A DNA stretch of 64,000 nt from contig NZ_MINL01000001.1 in assembly GCF_001882345.1 (NCBI RefSeq), forward strand, positions 375,944-439,943, read 5' to 3'. Origin of the DNA: Halomonas sp. QHL1 (GTDB taxonomy: Bacteria; Pseudomonadota; Gammaproteobacteria; Pseudomonadales; Halomonadaceae). This document shows, in pieces, positions 43,736 to 52,383 of the stretch; positions within the stretch are counted from its first letter, which is position 1; each line of letters starts with the position of its first letter. The notes under the pieces are model-generated. The model worked only from the letters and a program-made list of their open reading frames with translations. It did not search any database and was not told the DNA's origin. Position numbers and translations under genes: made by a program.

Positions 43736-45681
43736 ACATGATTAACGTCAAAGGCACGAAGAACGCCTTACCGGAATCTGACACCTCGCAGCGCTACGTT
43801 CTGAAGAGTGGGGACGAGGTCTCTCGGACGCCTTTGGTTCTCGGCGGTCTACTGATGGGGATCGCTGCTTACCTTGGCTCGATCTTTTCCTGGGGCCGGG
43901 AGCCCGAGCCGCCACCGCAGACGAAGAGCGGGGACTTAGACGAGGAGTTGTTACAGGCGGTGGAGCCAGCCGCCACTGCAGCGGAGATCCAAGCGCCGGA
44001 AGAGGTGGACCAAAGAACCGCCACCCCGCGCATGTCCCAGGACGACCTATCGGGACCCAAAAGCTTCAGCGCCGCAACGCCTCCAGTCGACGATGCTCCG
44101 CGATCAATGCCACTTCGTAATTCGGGCGACAGCGGAAACATGCCGTGGGTAGCCGGACGGGCAAGCGAAAACGTGGGCGGTGAAAGGATGGGCCGAATCG
44201 CTAGCGGCGCTGGCACATCGTCTGCCGACATTGCTAATCCCGCCGGTAATCGTCCCCCACTTGATGGCGACGATCCCACCGGTACCGAATCAACGCCGGA
44301 TGACGACCCGTCCGCCGCAGACGATGATCCTACGGACGTCGGTGACCCTGGGTACTGCGATCCTCTCGAACCCGAAAGTGACGATGATGACGTCGAGATT
44401 CGTCCCGACGGCAATCGTGCTCCTCGTGTGTCCGGTCCCGTCTATCTGCTGGACGTGGCGCCTTGCGCGGCACTCCTAATCGCCTTCGACGATCTGCTGC
44501 GCAAGGCAGAGGATCCCGATGGCGACGTCCTCTCGGTTCAAAACCTGTCCGTGACCTCCGGCGAGCTTACTGAAGTGGAAGGCGGGTGGGTGTTCCAGAG
44601 TGGCACCGGGCAACCGGGGCCGGTGACCCTCAGCTATGAGATCACAGACGGCGAGCTTACCATCGATGCCATCGCCCATTTTTCCGTTGTCAAGCAGCCC
44701 GTTATCGCAGGAACCGCGGCAAACGACACGCTTCTCGGCAGTATGTGTGCTGATGAGATCGACGGCGCAGGTGGCGATGACAACATTGATGGGCGGGCTG
44801 GCAACGACGTCATCAATGGAGGAGCGGGAGACGACCACATCGTCGCTGGAGACGGTGACGACGTGGTGTTCGGCGGCGATGGCAATGACATTATTTTCGG
44901 CGGCGCGGGAAATGACCATCTTTTCGGCGGGGCTGGCGACGACAGGCTATTCGGCGGTGACGGCGATGACGTGATCTTCGGCAACGCCGGTGAGGATTTT
45001 CTGAGCGGCGGAGATGGCGACGATCTTCTGCTCGGGGGCGATGGTAACGATGTGATTATGGATGGTGCGGGTCGCGACCGGGTTTTCGGCGGCATGGGAA
45101 ACGATCGGATCGTGGCGGCGCTCGACGCGGACGATGACGTGTATGACGGCGGCGGGGGCACGGACACCCTCGACTACAGCCACGCGACGGAAAGACTCGT
45201 GGTCGATCTCGTCAACGGCGTCGTCAGTGGGGTGGAAATCGGCCATGACTTCATCACTGGATTCGAAAAAGTGCTTGGTGGCCGAGGAGCCGATCAGTTC
45301 ATTTTCGGCGCTGAATCAGTTGCGCTCACTGGCGGCGCTGGTGATGACGTTTTTGTGGTAACCAGCGCCGGTGGGGATCGACCGAACGCCGTTTCGCACG
45401 TGATCATGGACTTTGGGGTCGGAGACCGTATCCGTATATCTGAATACGATATTTTCTGGAAGGCCGACGAGCCGGAAGACCGTTTCGAACAAATCTACCG
45501 CGATGATGACGGTGACGATTTGCCGATACGCTATCGCCACGATCGGGACGATGGAAGCGAGTGGACTGTGATCGAGACCAACTTCGACGACGATATGTGG
45601 GCGACGGCCGTCACGCTGCAGGGAACGCACAAGCTGTCGTGGTCTACAGAACGTAACGATAGTCACGAGTGGCTATCATAG
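43732..45681 (+). CDS. cadherin-like/RTX repeat protein with N-terminal membrane helix
   Basis: 649 residues. An N-terminal hydrophobic segment (TPLVLGGLLMGIAAYLGSIF, ~residues 34-53) is followed by a long acidic, Pro-rich low-complexity linker (~60-220), a cadherin-like Ig domain (DPDGDVLSVQNLSVTSG; PVTLSYEITDGELTI) and an RTX block (~335-470, e.g. GGAGNDHLFGGAGDDRLFGG), then a C-terminal domain that ends unlike a normal secretion signal. The start ATG overlaps the ABC stop, so the two are translationally coupled. A Ca2+-binding protein anchored near the exporter, or a second cargo retained in the membrane, are both possible. I know of no characterised equivalent; it is a separate component of this locus. 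Confidence 0.85.
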   Translation: MNMINVKGTKNALPESDTSQRYVLKSGDEVSRTPLVLGGLLMGIAAYLGSIFSWGREPEPPPQTKSGDLDEELLQAVEPAATAAEIQAPEEVDQRTATPRMSQDDLSGPKSFSAATPPVDDAPRSMPLRNSGDSGNMPWVAGRASENVGGERMGRIASGAGTSSADIANPAGNRPPLDGDDPTGTESTPDDDPSAADDDPTDVGDPGYCDPLEPESDDDDVEIRPDGNRAPRVSGPVYLLDVAPCAALLIAFDDLLRKAEDPDGDVLSVQNLSVTSGELTEVEGGWVFQSGTGQPGPVTLSYEITDGELTIDAIAHFSVVKQPVIAGTAANDTLLGSMCADEIDGAGGDDNIDGRAGNDVINGGAGDDHIVAGDGDDVVFGGDGNDIIFGGAGNDHLFGGAGDDRLFGGDGDDVIFGNAGEDFLSGGDGDDLLLGGDGNDVIMDGAGRDRVFGGMGNDRIVAALDADDDVYDGGGGTDTLDYSHATERLVVDLVNGVVSGVEIGHDFITGFEKVLGGRGADQFIFGAESVALTGGAGDDVFVVTSAGGDRPNAVSHVIMDFGVGDRIRISEYDIFWKADEPEDRFEQIYRDDDGDDLPIRYRHDRDDGSEWTVIETNFDDDMWATAVTLQGTHKLSWSTERNDSHEWLS

Positions 45682-45690
45682 GAGCACAGA

Positions 45691-47034
45691 ATGAGCACAT
45701 ATGATCCTTCCGGCACGCCTCTTTTAGAGGAAAAAGCCAAGCTCTTGCCGAATCCAGAAAACGCTTTTCGACTCGGCCCGCGTGTATTTGTTGGCACGGC
45801 TCTCGCGCTGTTTCTGCTGCTTGGAGCCGGCGGCTGGGCCGCGAGCGCTCAACTCAGTGGGGCCGTCATCGCGCAAGGATCCGTGACTGTGGATCAGAAC
45901 CTTAAGTCGATACAGCATCGTGACGGCGGTATCGTCGGCGAGATTGCCATCAGGGAAGGGGACTTTGTTCGAGCTGGAGACGTGCTGCTACGGCTCGAAG
46001 ACACACAGACGAAAGCGGAGCTTTCGATCGTGCGTTCTAAACTCGTGGAATTGGCCATTAGGAGAGCGCGCCTTCTGGCAGAGCGGGACGGGCTTGCGGC
46101 AATCGAGTTCCCGTCCGATTTGGACGCAGACGACTCTCCGGATGTCTTCCTCGGCGAAACTCGCCTCTTTGATGGCAATCACACAAGTCGCCAAAGTAAG
46201 AAGCAGCAGCTTGAGCTCAGCGTTGAGCAAATCGAAGAGGAGATAAAGGGGCTGGAAGCGCAGCGGCTATCGAAAGACGAGGAATTCCGTCTAGTTCAGA
46301 CTGAATACGAGGGGAATAGAGGCCTCGCCGAGAGAGGGCTGATCGCTCGAACACTCCTCGTTCCGATGGCGCGTGACAGAGCACGAATTTCGGGTGAACG
46401 CGGTGAGATCCACGCATCCATCGCCAGAGCGAGAACCCGCATGAGTGAAATTCGCCTCCAGATTATTGCGATCGATGAGGACGCTCGTACCGAGGCGCAG
46501 CGGGAATTAAGTGCCGTGGATGCGGAATTTTCGGAGCTACGTGACCGGCACATCGCCATTGAGGATCGGCTGGCGCGAACGGACATTCGCGCTCCGATTT
46601 CTGGAACCGTTAATGAGCTGAACATCCACACGGTAGGAGGGGTGATCACACCGGCCGAAGAGCTTGTCACCATCGTTCCGGAAGACGCCGAACTGAAGGT
46701 CGAGGTGAAACTTGCGCCGGTAACCATCGACCAAGTTTGGGTCGGCCAGCCAGTCAGGCTCCGTTTTACTGCCTTCAACCAGAGAACGACACCTGAGCTC
46801 AAAGGTGAGATCGTCTATGTCTCCGCAGCGACGGCACGCGACGACACGACTGGCGAGATCTACTACCTTGGCGATGTCGACGTTTCTGCAGAAGAGCTTG
46901 AGAAGCTTGGCGTTACCACGCTGCTGCCTGGTATGCCAGTTGAAGTCTTTATCACGACCGAGGAGCGCACCGCACTGACGTATTTTGTTAAGCCTATTAC
47001 CGACCAGTTCAGCAGGGCTTTCCGAGAAGAGTAA
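45691..47034 (+). CDS. HlyD/PrtE-type membrane fusion protein of the type I system
   Basis: 447 residues: a short cytosolic tail, one membrane helix (FVGTALALFLLLGAGGWAAS, ~34-53), the lipoyl half-motif GAVIAQGSVTVDQNLKSIQH, a long alpha-helical coiled coil (~100-290, e.g. LSVEQIEEEIKGLEAQRLSK), the second lipoyl half DIRAPISGTVNELNIHTVGG and a C-terminal beta barrel. This is the classic T1SS adaptor order. It links the ABC exporter to an outer-membrane TolC-type channel, which is not encoded here. AGGAG precedes the ATG, nine bases after the previous stop. Confidence 0.95.
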   Translation: MSTYDPSGTPLLEEKAKLLPNPENAFRLGPRVFVGTALALFLLLGAGGWAASAQLSGAVIAQGSVTVDQNLKSIQHRDGGIVGEIAIREGDFVRAGDVLLRLEDTQTKAELSIVRSKLVELAIRRARLLAERDGLAAIEFPSDLDADDSPDVFLGETRLFDGNHTSRQSKKQQLELSVEQIEEEIKGLEAQRLSKDEEFRLVQTEYEGNRGLAERGLIARTLLVPMARDRARISGERGEIHASIARARTRMSEIRLQIIAIDEDARTEAQRELSAVDAEFSELRDRHIAIEDRLARTDIRAPISGTVNELNIHTVGGVITPAEELVTIVPEDAELKVEVKLAPVTIDQVWVGQPVRLRFTAFNQRTTPELKGEIVYVSAATARDDTTGEIYYLGDVDVSAEELEKLGVTTLLPGMPVEVFITTEERTALTYFVKPITDQFSRAFREE

Positions 47035-47167
47035 AGCAGAGTCCTTCGCCTTTGGAGCTGGTCTTGTCCTGGCGACAAGGTGAAGGACTGTGGCCACCCG
47101 TATCGATAAACAACATGTGAATCTTAATCTTCAGCCCGCCTCGACCCCATCCTGGGGCATGGTCTAC

Positions 47168-47186
47168 GGGGGGCTGCCCCCTTTTT
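47168..47186 (+). terminator. Likely terminator of the T1SS operon
   Basis: A run of G residues (47169-47173) pairs with CCCCC (47177-47181) across a 3-base loop and is followed by TTTTT. It lies 134 bp after the HlyD stop. An imperfect inverted repeat at 47041-47093 (AGTCCTTCGCC / AAGGTGAAGGACT) lies nearer to the gene and could contribute. Confidence 0.65.
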
Positions 47187-47488
47187 GAAATTTGGCGCGC
47201 CCGGCAGAATTTGAACATGCGCCCCCTCAGCTTCAGAGTCCGTTTAATTGTTAGCTCAGCATTATTACCAACATGGTGAAAATCAAAGTAATAAAAAATT
47301 CTTTTTAATGGTCTAAGTTCACAGAGTAGCTACAGTGCTTAAACCCTTAATTAAATATCTTCAAATAACGCCTCAATTAAAATAAAAAATAATGACTACC
47401 AGATAGTTAGGTAAAGTATCTGCTTTTATATGTATTACCTTAAGATAAGCAGCACCGAGCCTGCATTCCTGAAATGCCACAACGCTAC
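47187..47488. other. AT-rich spacer without a gene
   Basis: About 300 bases, strongly AT-rich from 47270 to 47450, between the end of the T1SS operon and RNA 3. No coding frame of note. It marks the return from GC-rich to ordinary sequence and probably holds the promoter for RNA 3. Confidence 0.45.
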
Positions 47489-47610
47489 GTTCGCAAGCGC
47501 ACAGTGAATGCGTGCTTTAAAGGGCATCCTAAGAGTGAGCGTGGCAAAGGATATGCCTAAACAAGGACGTTGCGCGATGCGCTGCAGGAGATGCAGCGCT
47601 CATTTTCATA
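47489..47610 (+). ncRNA. GGA-loop hairpin RNA 3, candidate CsrA/RsmA-binding RNA
   Basis: A third, more diverged member: shared opening CGTTCGCAAGCGCACAGT, then GGCA-AAGGATA-TGCC (47543-47557), AAC-AAGGAC-GTT (47560-47571) and a perfect 7-bp stem GCGCTGC-AGGAGAT-GCAGCGC (47579-47599), followed by TCATTTTCATAG. Each loop presents GGA, and the order of stems matches RNA 1 and 2. It stands ~120 bases upstream of a small membrane-protein gene, so it could be a leader or a separate sRNA. Confidence 0.55.
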
Positions 47611-47728
47611 GTAGACCGGTTCGATTCTACGTCCTGCGCTTTATTCTTAGCATCGGGAACTGTCACCTGTCGCTATTCTCGACGACATGAAGACTCAGCA
47701 TTAAATCGATCCATTGGAAGGAAATATT

Positions 47729-47899
47729 ATGAAAACCATCTTTGCCCTAACGCTTGGAACGATAACCTTGCTCTTGGCTGTCACCGCAAGTGATTCGCTA
47801 AGCGCGCGGGTCTTCCTAGCGGCGGTAGGACTTGCGTTATTTGCAGTGGCGCTGAGCCCGGTGTCTGATAGAGGTGAAAAAAACCTCCTGGACCCGTAA
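47729..47899 (+). CDS. small two-helix membrane protein
   Basis: 56 residues: IFALTLGTITLLLAVTASDS and FLAAVGLALFAVALSPVSDR form two hydrophobic helices around a short polar turn. The ATG at 47729 follows GGAAGGAAATATT, an excellent ribosome site whose GGA could itself be masked by CsrA; a TTG five codons upstream would overlap that site. No family recognised, though short stress-induced membrane proteins of this kind are common. It sits downstream of GGA-hairpin RNA 3. Confidence 0.65.
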   Translation: MKTIFALTLGTITLLLAVTASDSLSARVFLAAVGLALFAVALSPVSDRGEKNLLDP

Positions 47900-48182
47900 G
47901 CCGAGCGAACCAAAGATGAACGAATTCAGCGGCCTAACCCAGGCTAGCTGGGCCGAAAGAGACTCCTTAAATCAATCGACACTGACTTTTAGCCCTATCG
48001 CCTCGCGCTCAGAATCCCCGCTTAACTACCATTCATCTATGCCCCCACAATGCAGCCGAGTGCTGTTATTGCAGATGGGGAGAAACTGTAGAGGCCCTAC
48101 AGACAACCGTTCAGGGCTGTCCAGCTTCAACTGGTTCAAGTCTGGCGACACCTGGCGTGGTGACGGCGAACCACTCTTCGTT

Positions 48183-49016
48183 TCACAACTCCGGAGGTTG
48201 GCGCGACAGGGCGCGGATTTCATCGCGCAAAGCGCTCACCTCATCTCGGACCGCGGCCAGTTGCTTGGCCCCTGCCACTTCGGCATCGTTATCGTCGGCG
48301 TCGCGACCGACAAAGAAGGTGGCAAGCGCTGCTGTTACGTAGCCGAAAACCCCGAAAGCGTACAGCGCCAGAAAAACACATAGTACACGCCCTTCGGCCG
48401 TCTGCGGCCAGTATTCAGAGCCCATCGTTGCCATAATCATGGCCGTCCACCACAGCGCCTCGCCGTAGCTGTCAATGCCGCCGGGCACCTCGTTCTCGAA
48501 TGCGTACATACCGGCCGCGCCGGCGAACGTGACTAGCACGGTAAGGGCGATCACATAGCCGAAGCCTCGTCGGCTTAAGCTCGCGCCCAGAGCCTTCATT
48601 CCGCGGTTCAGTGAACTAACGACGCGAACCAGCCGCAACCCCCGGCCTGCCCTGGCCAGACGAAGCAGCCGGAACACGCGGGCGACGCGGAAAATCCGCA
48701 GTGCGGGGAGCAGTAGAGCAATGGCGGTCAGCCAGTTGCCCTTGAGGTAGCCGAGCTTGTCCGGAGCCAGGACCAACTTCACAGCAAAATCGATAATGAA
48801 GACGACCCAGATAGTCGTACCGAGAAAATAAAACAGCAAACTCTCGCCCCGGACCAGCTCTATTATTAATAGAACCAACCATACGAACGCGAGAATTAAC
48901 ATCGGTGTTTCCAGCCAACCTTCCAAACGCTGGAGCAGCTCGTATCGCTCCCGTTTCAGTTGCTCCGTGTCCGTGGGTTTCGCATCAGCATTTTTGTCCG
49001 TTCCGTCGTTGCTCAT
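48183..49016 (-). CDS. voltage-sensor ion channel with non-canonical selectivity filter
   Basis: 277 residues, six membrane helices. S4 is unusually Arg-rich: ALRIFRVARVFRLLRLARAG then RGLRLVRVV, with Arg every third residue as in voltage sensors. The pore region reads ALWWTAMIMATMGSEYWPQT: TMGSEYW replaces the TVGYG of potassium channels, so ion selectivity is uncertain. A coiled-coil tail (LAAVRDEVSALRDEIRALSR) follows S6 and may drive tetramerisation. The ATG at 49016 follows GGGGG; an upstream in-frame start would add ~18 residues and is less likely. Confidence 0.88.
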   Translation of the reverse strand: MSNDGTDKNADAKPTDTEQLKRERYELLQRLEGWLETPMLILAFVWLVLLIIELVRGESLLFYFLGTTIWVVFIIDFAVKLVLAPDKLGYLKGNWLTAIALLLPALRIFRVARVFRLLRLARAGRGLRLVRVVSSLNRGMKALGASLSRRGFGYVIALTVLVTFAGAAGMYAFENEVPGGIDSYGEALWWTAMIMATMGSEYWPQTAEGRVLCVFLALYAFGVFGYVTAALATFFVGRDADDNDAEVAGAKQLAAVRDEVSALRDEIRALSRQPPEL

Positions 49017-49454
49017 CGAGTGCCCCCATTTATCTGGCTGTGTATCGCCAGTATGCAAGCATTGAGGCAAATAATGCCTTTACGTGCTGTAAAAAGAGCG
49101 AAGAGTTCGCCGAGAATGCAGCGCTCGGCTTCTATGAGAGCTGGCAAAATCTACCGGATAGTTTAGGTGTTGCACCTGATCATTGAGACCGCCGTGGTTA
49201 AGGCATGAAAGATCGGAACCCTAGTGTTTTTTACGAATGTGATCTAACGAATAGTTGAACCCAATAAATTCTTCCCGGCTGTGTCTTGCAGAATTATCAG
49301 GTTAACTAGGTGTTATATCAGGATGTATCGACGCCCGCTCCTAGCCGAACCAGGAACTTTCCTCCATATTAACAACGGGTCAGATGACGTCTCGTGGATT
49401 TACATACGTTAGCCACCATAATAGCGATAACGCTTAAGCAAGAGGGTTGCACCA
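49017..49454. repeat. Intergenic region with dispersed-repeat fragment
   Basis: About 440 bases with no gene. GCCCGCTCCTAGCCGAACCA at about 49333 is a fragment of the GCTCnTGGCCGAAA repeat family seen at 12646, 16020, 22575 and 27440. Promoters of the divergent channel and coiled-coil genes must lie here. Confidence 0.5.
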
Positions 49455-50147
49455 ATGACACGGACTAATAAACCATCAACGATGGGATTGTTGCGCGATA
49501 ACCGCGTAAAGGTGATCTTGGTCATCGCGATTATTGCGATGGTCTGGGCCGTTGTGGCGCACACCATTGCTGGGTCGCGGCAAGACAATTTGGAAGCACT
49601 CGAAACACAACTGGCTGAAACCGAGCGTGAGCATCAACAGATTCAGGCGCAGATGTCAGAGGTTGAAGCCGCGGAGCTGGACTTAGCAACATTGCAGCAG
49701 AGAATGAACGCCCTTGAGGCTGAACAAGCCGAGGCGGAAGCCTCTCTTGCTTCAACGCGAGCAGATGTTGCCAATGCTAAAGAAGATTTGTCCGCGTTAC
49801 GGGGTGAGCGTGAAACCCGCGAAGAAGAAGTGGAAACCCTCAATGAGCAGGTAGACGAACGAGAGAGCCGCCTTGAAGAGCTGAATGAGACCTACGCCGA
49901 GGTAGAAAAAGAGAAAGAAGAGGCCGAAGCTGCTCGCGATGCTGCTCAACAGTCTCGTCAAGACGCAGAAGACGCACGCAGTGAGGTTGAAGCAAACCTT
50001 GAAGCGCTCAACGCCGAGATTGAAGAGGCCAATACCCAACTTGCCACAGTGGGTGAACAGGTAAGCGATTTAGAAGCAACGCGTGATGCGCTCACCATTG
50101 AAATCAACTCACTCAGAGTGATGCGCGACGAAGCGCAGACGCCTTAA
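49455..50147 (+). CDS. membrane-anchored coiled-coil protein
   Basis: 230 residues: a basic N terminus, one membrane helix (VILVIAIIAMVWAVVAHTIA, ~residues 20-39), then ~190 residues of almost uninterrupted heptad-patterned coiled coil rich in Glu, Ala and Gln (e.g. LNEQVDERESRLEELNETYA). Topology suggests a periplasmic rod anchored in the inner membrane. No named family. AGAGGG lies ahead of the ATG. The coiled coil limits homology inference, since many unrelated proteins look alike. Confidence 0.8.
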   Translation: MTRTNKPSTMGLLRDNRVKVILVIAIIAMVWAVVAHTIAGSRQDNLEALETQLAETEREHQQIQAQMSEVEAAELDLATLQQRMNALEAEQAEAEASLASTRADVANAKEDLSALRGERETREEEVETLNEQVDERESRLEELNETYAEVEKEKEEAEAARDAAQQSRQDAEDARSEVEANLEALNAEIEEANTQLATVGEQVSDLEATRDALTIEINSLRVMRDEAQTP

Positions 50148-50301
50148 GACTCGCTAGAGCTTCGTAGCGAGCTGGATTATGATCGCCTGTTTGCGGCCTA
50201 CGATAACGACCGGCGCTAGCGTTGATGAGCGCGACGAGCGCTATGGCTGCGAAGCGCCTTACACTTTACTGAACGTTTCTTGATCCAGGCGATACTATCC
50301 G

Positions 50302-51099
50302 ATGCAGCGGCGATTTCTGTTACCTCTTTTCCTTCTGGGGCTGCTGGCCTCGCTGGCTGGCTGCGGGGAAACGCCCACCGGGCGCTCCCAGCTGGCGTTA
50401 GTGCCGAACTCGTTAATGGCTGACATGGGGGAAGACGCCTTTAATCAGCTACGCAATAGCCAGCCGCTCAATCGCGATACGCAGGCTAATCAATTGGTGC
50501 AGTGCGTGACCGAAAAAGTGGTGGCTGGTGCTGAGGAAAGTTACCCAGGGCTCGCTTTCCCCGAGCGCTGGGAAGTGGTGGTGTTTGAGGATGCTTCCCC
50601 CAATGCGTTTGCGCTGCCTGGAGGACGCATCGGGGTGCATAGCGGCCTACTGCGAGTGGCCGAGACGCCAGCCCAGCTAGCGGCGGTGATTGGGCACGAG
50701 GTGGGGCATGTGCTAGCGGATCATGGCAATGAGCGGCTTACGCAGCAACTTGGCATTAAAGCTGTGTTATTGGTGGTGGGGTTATTAGGGGAAGAGGAAT
50801 TTGGCAACCAGCAATTAATGCAGGCTTTGGGTATCGGTGCCCAGTTGGGCATTAGCCTGCCTTTTAGCCGTACCCATGAGGAAGAGGCCGATTTGATGGG
50901 CCTCGAGATTATGGCCCGTGCGGGGTTTGACCCGCAGCAGAGCGTGACCCTGTGGCGCAACATGGCTGCTGCCGGTGGTGGTCAGCCGCCTGAATTTCTC
51001 TCTACGCACCCTGCCCATGAATCTCGCATTCGGGCATTACAGCAAGGGTTGGAAAAGGCTACGACCACCTATCGCACGGTTACGCCTGCGGAATGTTGA
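50302..51099 (+). CDS. M48 family metalloprotease, lipoprotein (BepA/LoiP-like)
   Basis: 265 residues. The signal peptide ends in a lipobox (LLASLAGC), so the protein is probably lipid-anchored in the outer membrane. The zinc site is HEVGH (VIGHEVGHVLADH, ~residue 135) with the distal Glu in HEEEADLMGLEIM. Members clear misfolded outer-membrane proteins or assist their assembly. ATG start at 50302. It is followed by a diguanylate cyclase gene on the same strand but 66 bp away. Confidence 0.93.
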   Translation: MQRRFLLPLFLLGLLASLAGCGETPTGRSQLALVPNSLMADMGEDAFNQLRNSQPLNRDTQANQLVQCVTEKVVAGAEESYPGLAFPERWEVVVFEDASPNAFALPGGRIGVHSGLLRVAETPAQLAAVIGHEVGHVLADHGNERLTQQLGIKAVLLVVGLLGEEEFGNQQLMQALGIGAQLGISLPFSRTHEEEADLMGLEIMARAGFDPQQSVTLWRNMAAAGGGQPPEFLSTHPAHESRIRALQQGLEKATTTYRTVTPAEC

Positions 51100-51165
51100 G
51101 GTGAGGGATATCGCGTTATTGATAAAATAAGAAAAATTGCCACGTCGTGTCGGGAGTGTGGGGCT

Positions 51166-52374
51166 GTGCCATTACAGAAACAACAGTATCAGGTGCATGG
51201 GTTAATCGGGCAGTTTTGTGATGCTGGCCGTGAGTTGATATATCGCCGCTATATACAGGAAAGTGTGAAGCTTGAGTTCAGCCTTGCCGTGAGCGTTGCG
51301 GCATGTGTCTTTGGCATGTTCGCGATTTCGGATTTCTACCTGCTGGGCCTTACCAGTGAGTTCTACCTGCTGCTTACCATGCGAATAGTGGTGGTGAGCG
51401 TATGTCTACTGGTGGCGTTCGCGGTGCGGCGTTGGGGTGGAAACGAATACCGCCCCTGGTTGTACGCCTTGCCGCTATGGGTATTTGCCACGGGTATTAT
51501 TTTGATTGTACCCCTACGACCTGAAAGCCTACCCACACAAATGACCGCGGTGGTGGTGGCTACCATGGCGTTTTATCTTCTGATTCCCAATTTGCTAACA
51601 GTCGTGACAGCTGCCAGCCTCTATTTAAATATAGGCTTTTTAGTGGCTGCAGTGCTGTACGCGGAGCTTGCCCCGGTAGCGACGCTGCTGGTCGCACTTT
51701 TGCTGTTGATGGGCAACGTTGTAGGTTTTTTCTCCCTGTTGCGCTTGGAAAGCCTGCAGCGCAAGCAATATGCGTTGCTTCACGAAGAGCGTGATCAAAA
51801 TCACCAGTTGCACAAGGAAATAGCCCATCGCAAATCACTGGAAGAGCAGTTGAGGATAGTCGCTGAGCGGGATGAGCTGACAAGCCTCAATAATCGGGGC
51901 CATTTTATGAAGCTGGCCCATGAGTTGTTGCAACGCTCTCAATCCGAAAAGGTGCCGTTTAGCCTGTTTATGATCGATGTGGATCACTTCAAGAGCATTA
52001 ACGATACTTGGGGGCATAGTCACGGGGATTGGGTGCTGACCAAGATTGCAGAAGCCTGCGCAGAATCGCTGCGCCCAACGGATGTGATAGGGCGTTTTGG
52101 TGGTGAAGAATTTGTAGTGGCCTTGCCAAACACCAGCCCAAGCGAAGCGCAAATGGTCGCGGAACGCTTGAAAATGAAGGTCGCCGAGCTGCCTTTAAAT
52201 GAAGAAATGAGCAAACTGAGCCCAAGTATCACCATTGGTGTGGCTGCAACGAATACGGATGCGGTCGATCTTGAGTCTCTTATTACGCGTGCGGACCAGA
52301 TGCTCTATGTTGGCAAGCGCGGCGGAAGGAACCAAGTAGTGGTATGTCGTGATGCACGCTCCGACAGTAGGTAA
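51166..52374 (+). CDS. membrane-bound diguanylate cyclase
   Basis: 402 residues. Six or so membrane helices fill residues ~40-210 (e.g. YLLLTMRIVVVSVCLLVAFA), followed by a short coiled linker and a GGDEF domain with RFGGEEFVVALP as the active-site signature and the preceding MIDVDHFKSINDTWGHSHGD metal/base-binding segment. It should make c-di-GMP, opposing the EAL protein at 12820-14688. No RxxD inhibitory site is evident in the right position (GRFGGEEF is preceded by SLRPTDVI; R-P-T-D five residues before could serve, which is uncertain). The start is a GTG. Confidence 0.92.
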   Translation: MPLQKQQYQVHGLIGQFCDAGRELIYRRYIQESVKLEFSLAVSVAACVFGMFAISDFYLLGLTSEFYLLLTMRIVVVSVCLLVAFAVRRWGGNEYRPWLYALPLWVFATGIILIVPLRPESLPTQMTAVVVATMAFYLLIPNLLTVVTAASLYLNIGFLVAAVLYAELAPVATLLVALLLLMGNVVGFFSLLRLESLQRKQYALLHEERDQNHQLHKEIAHRKSLEEQLRIVAERDELTSLNNRGHFMKLAHELLQRSQSEKVPFSLFMIDVDHFKSINDTWGHSHGDWVLTKIAEACAESLRPTDVIGRFGGEEFVVALPNTSPSEAQMVAERLKMKVAELPLNEEMSKLSPSITIGVAATNTDAVDLESLITRADQMLYVGKRGGRNQVVVCRDARSDSR

Positions 52375-52383
52375 TCGCTCCCT

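Noticed and set aside
47009..47218. A 69-codon minus-strand frame at the end of the T1SS locus
   Set aside because: It runs through the proposed terminator and shows no family pattern.
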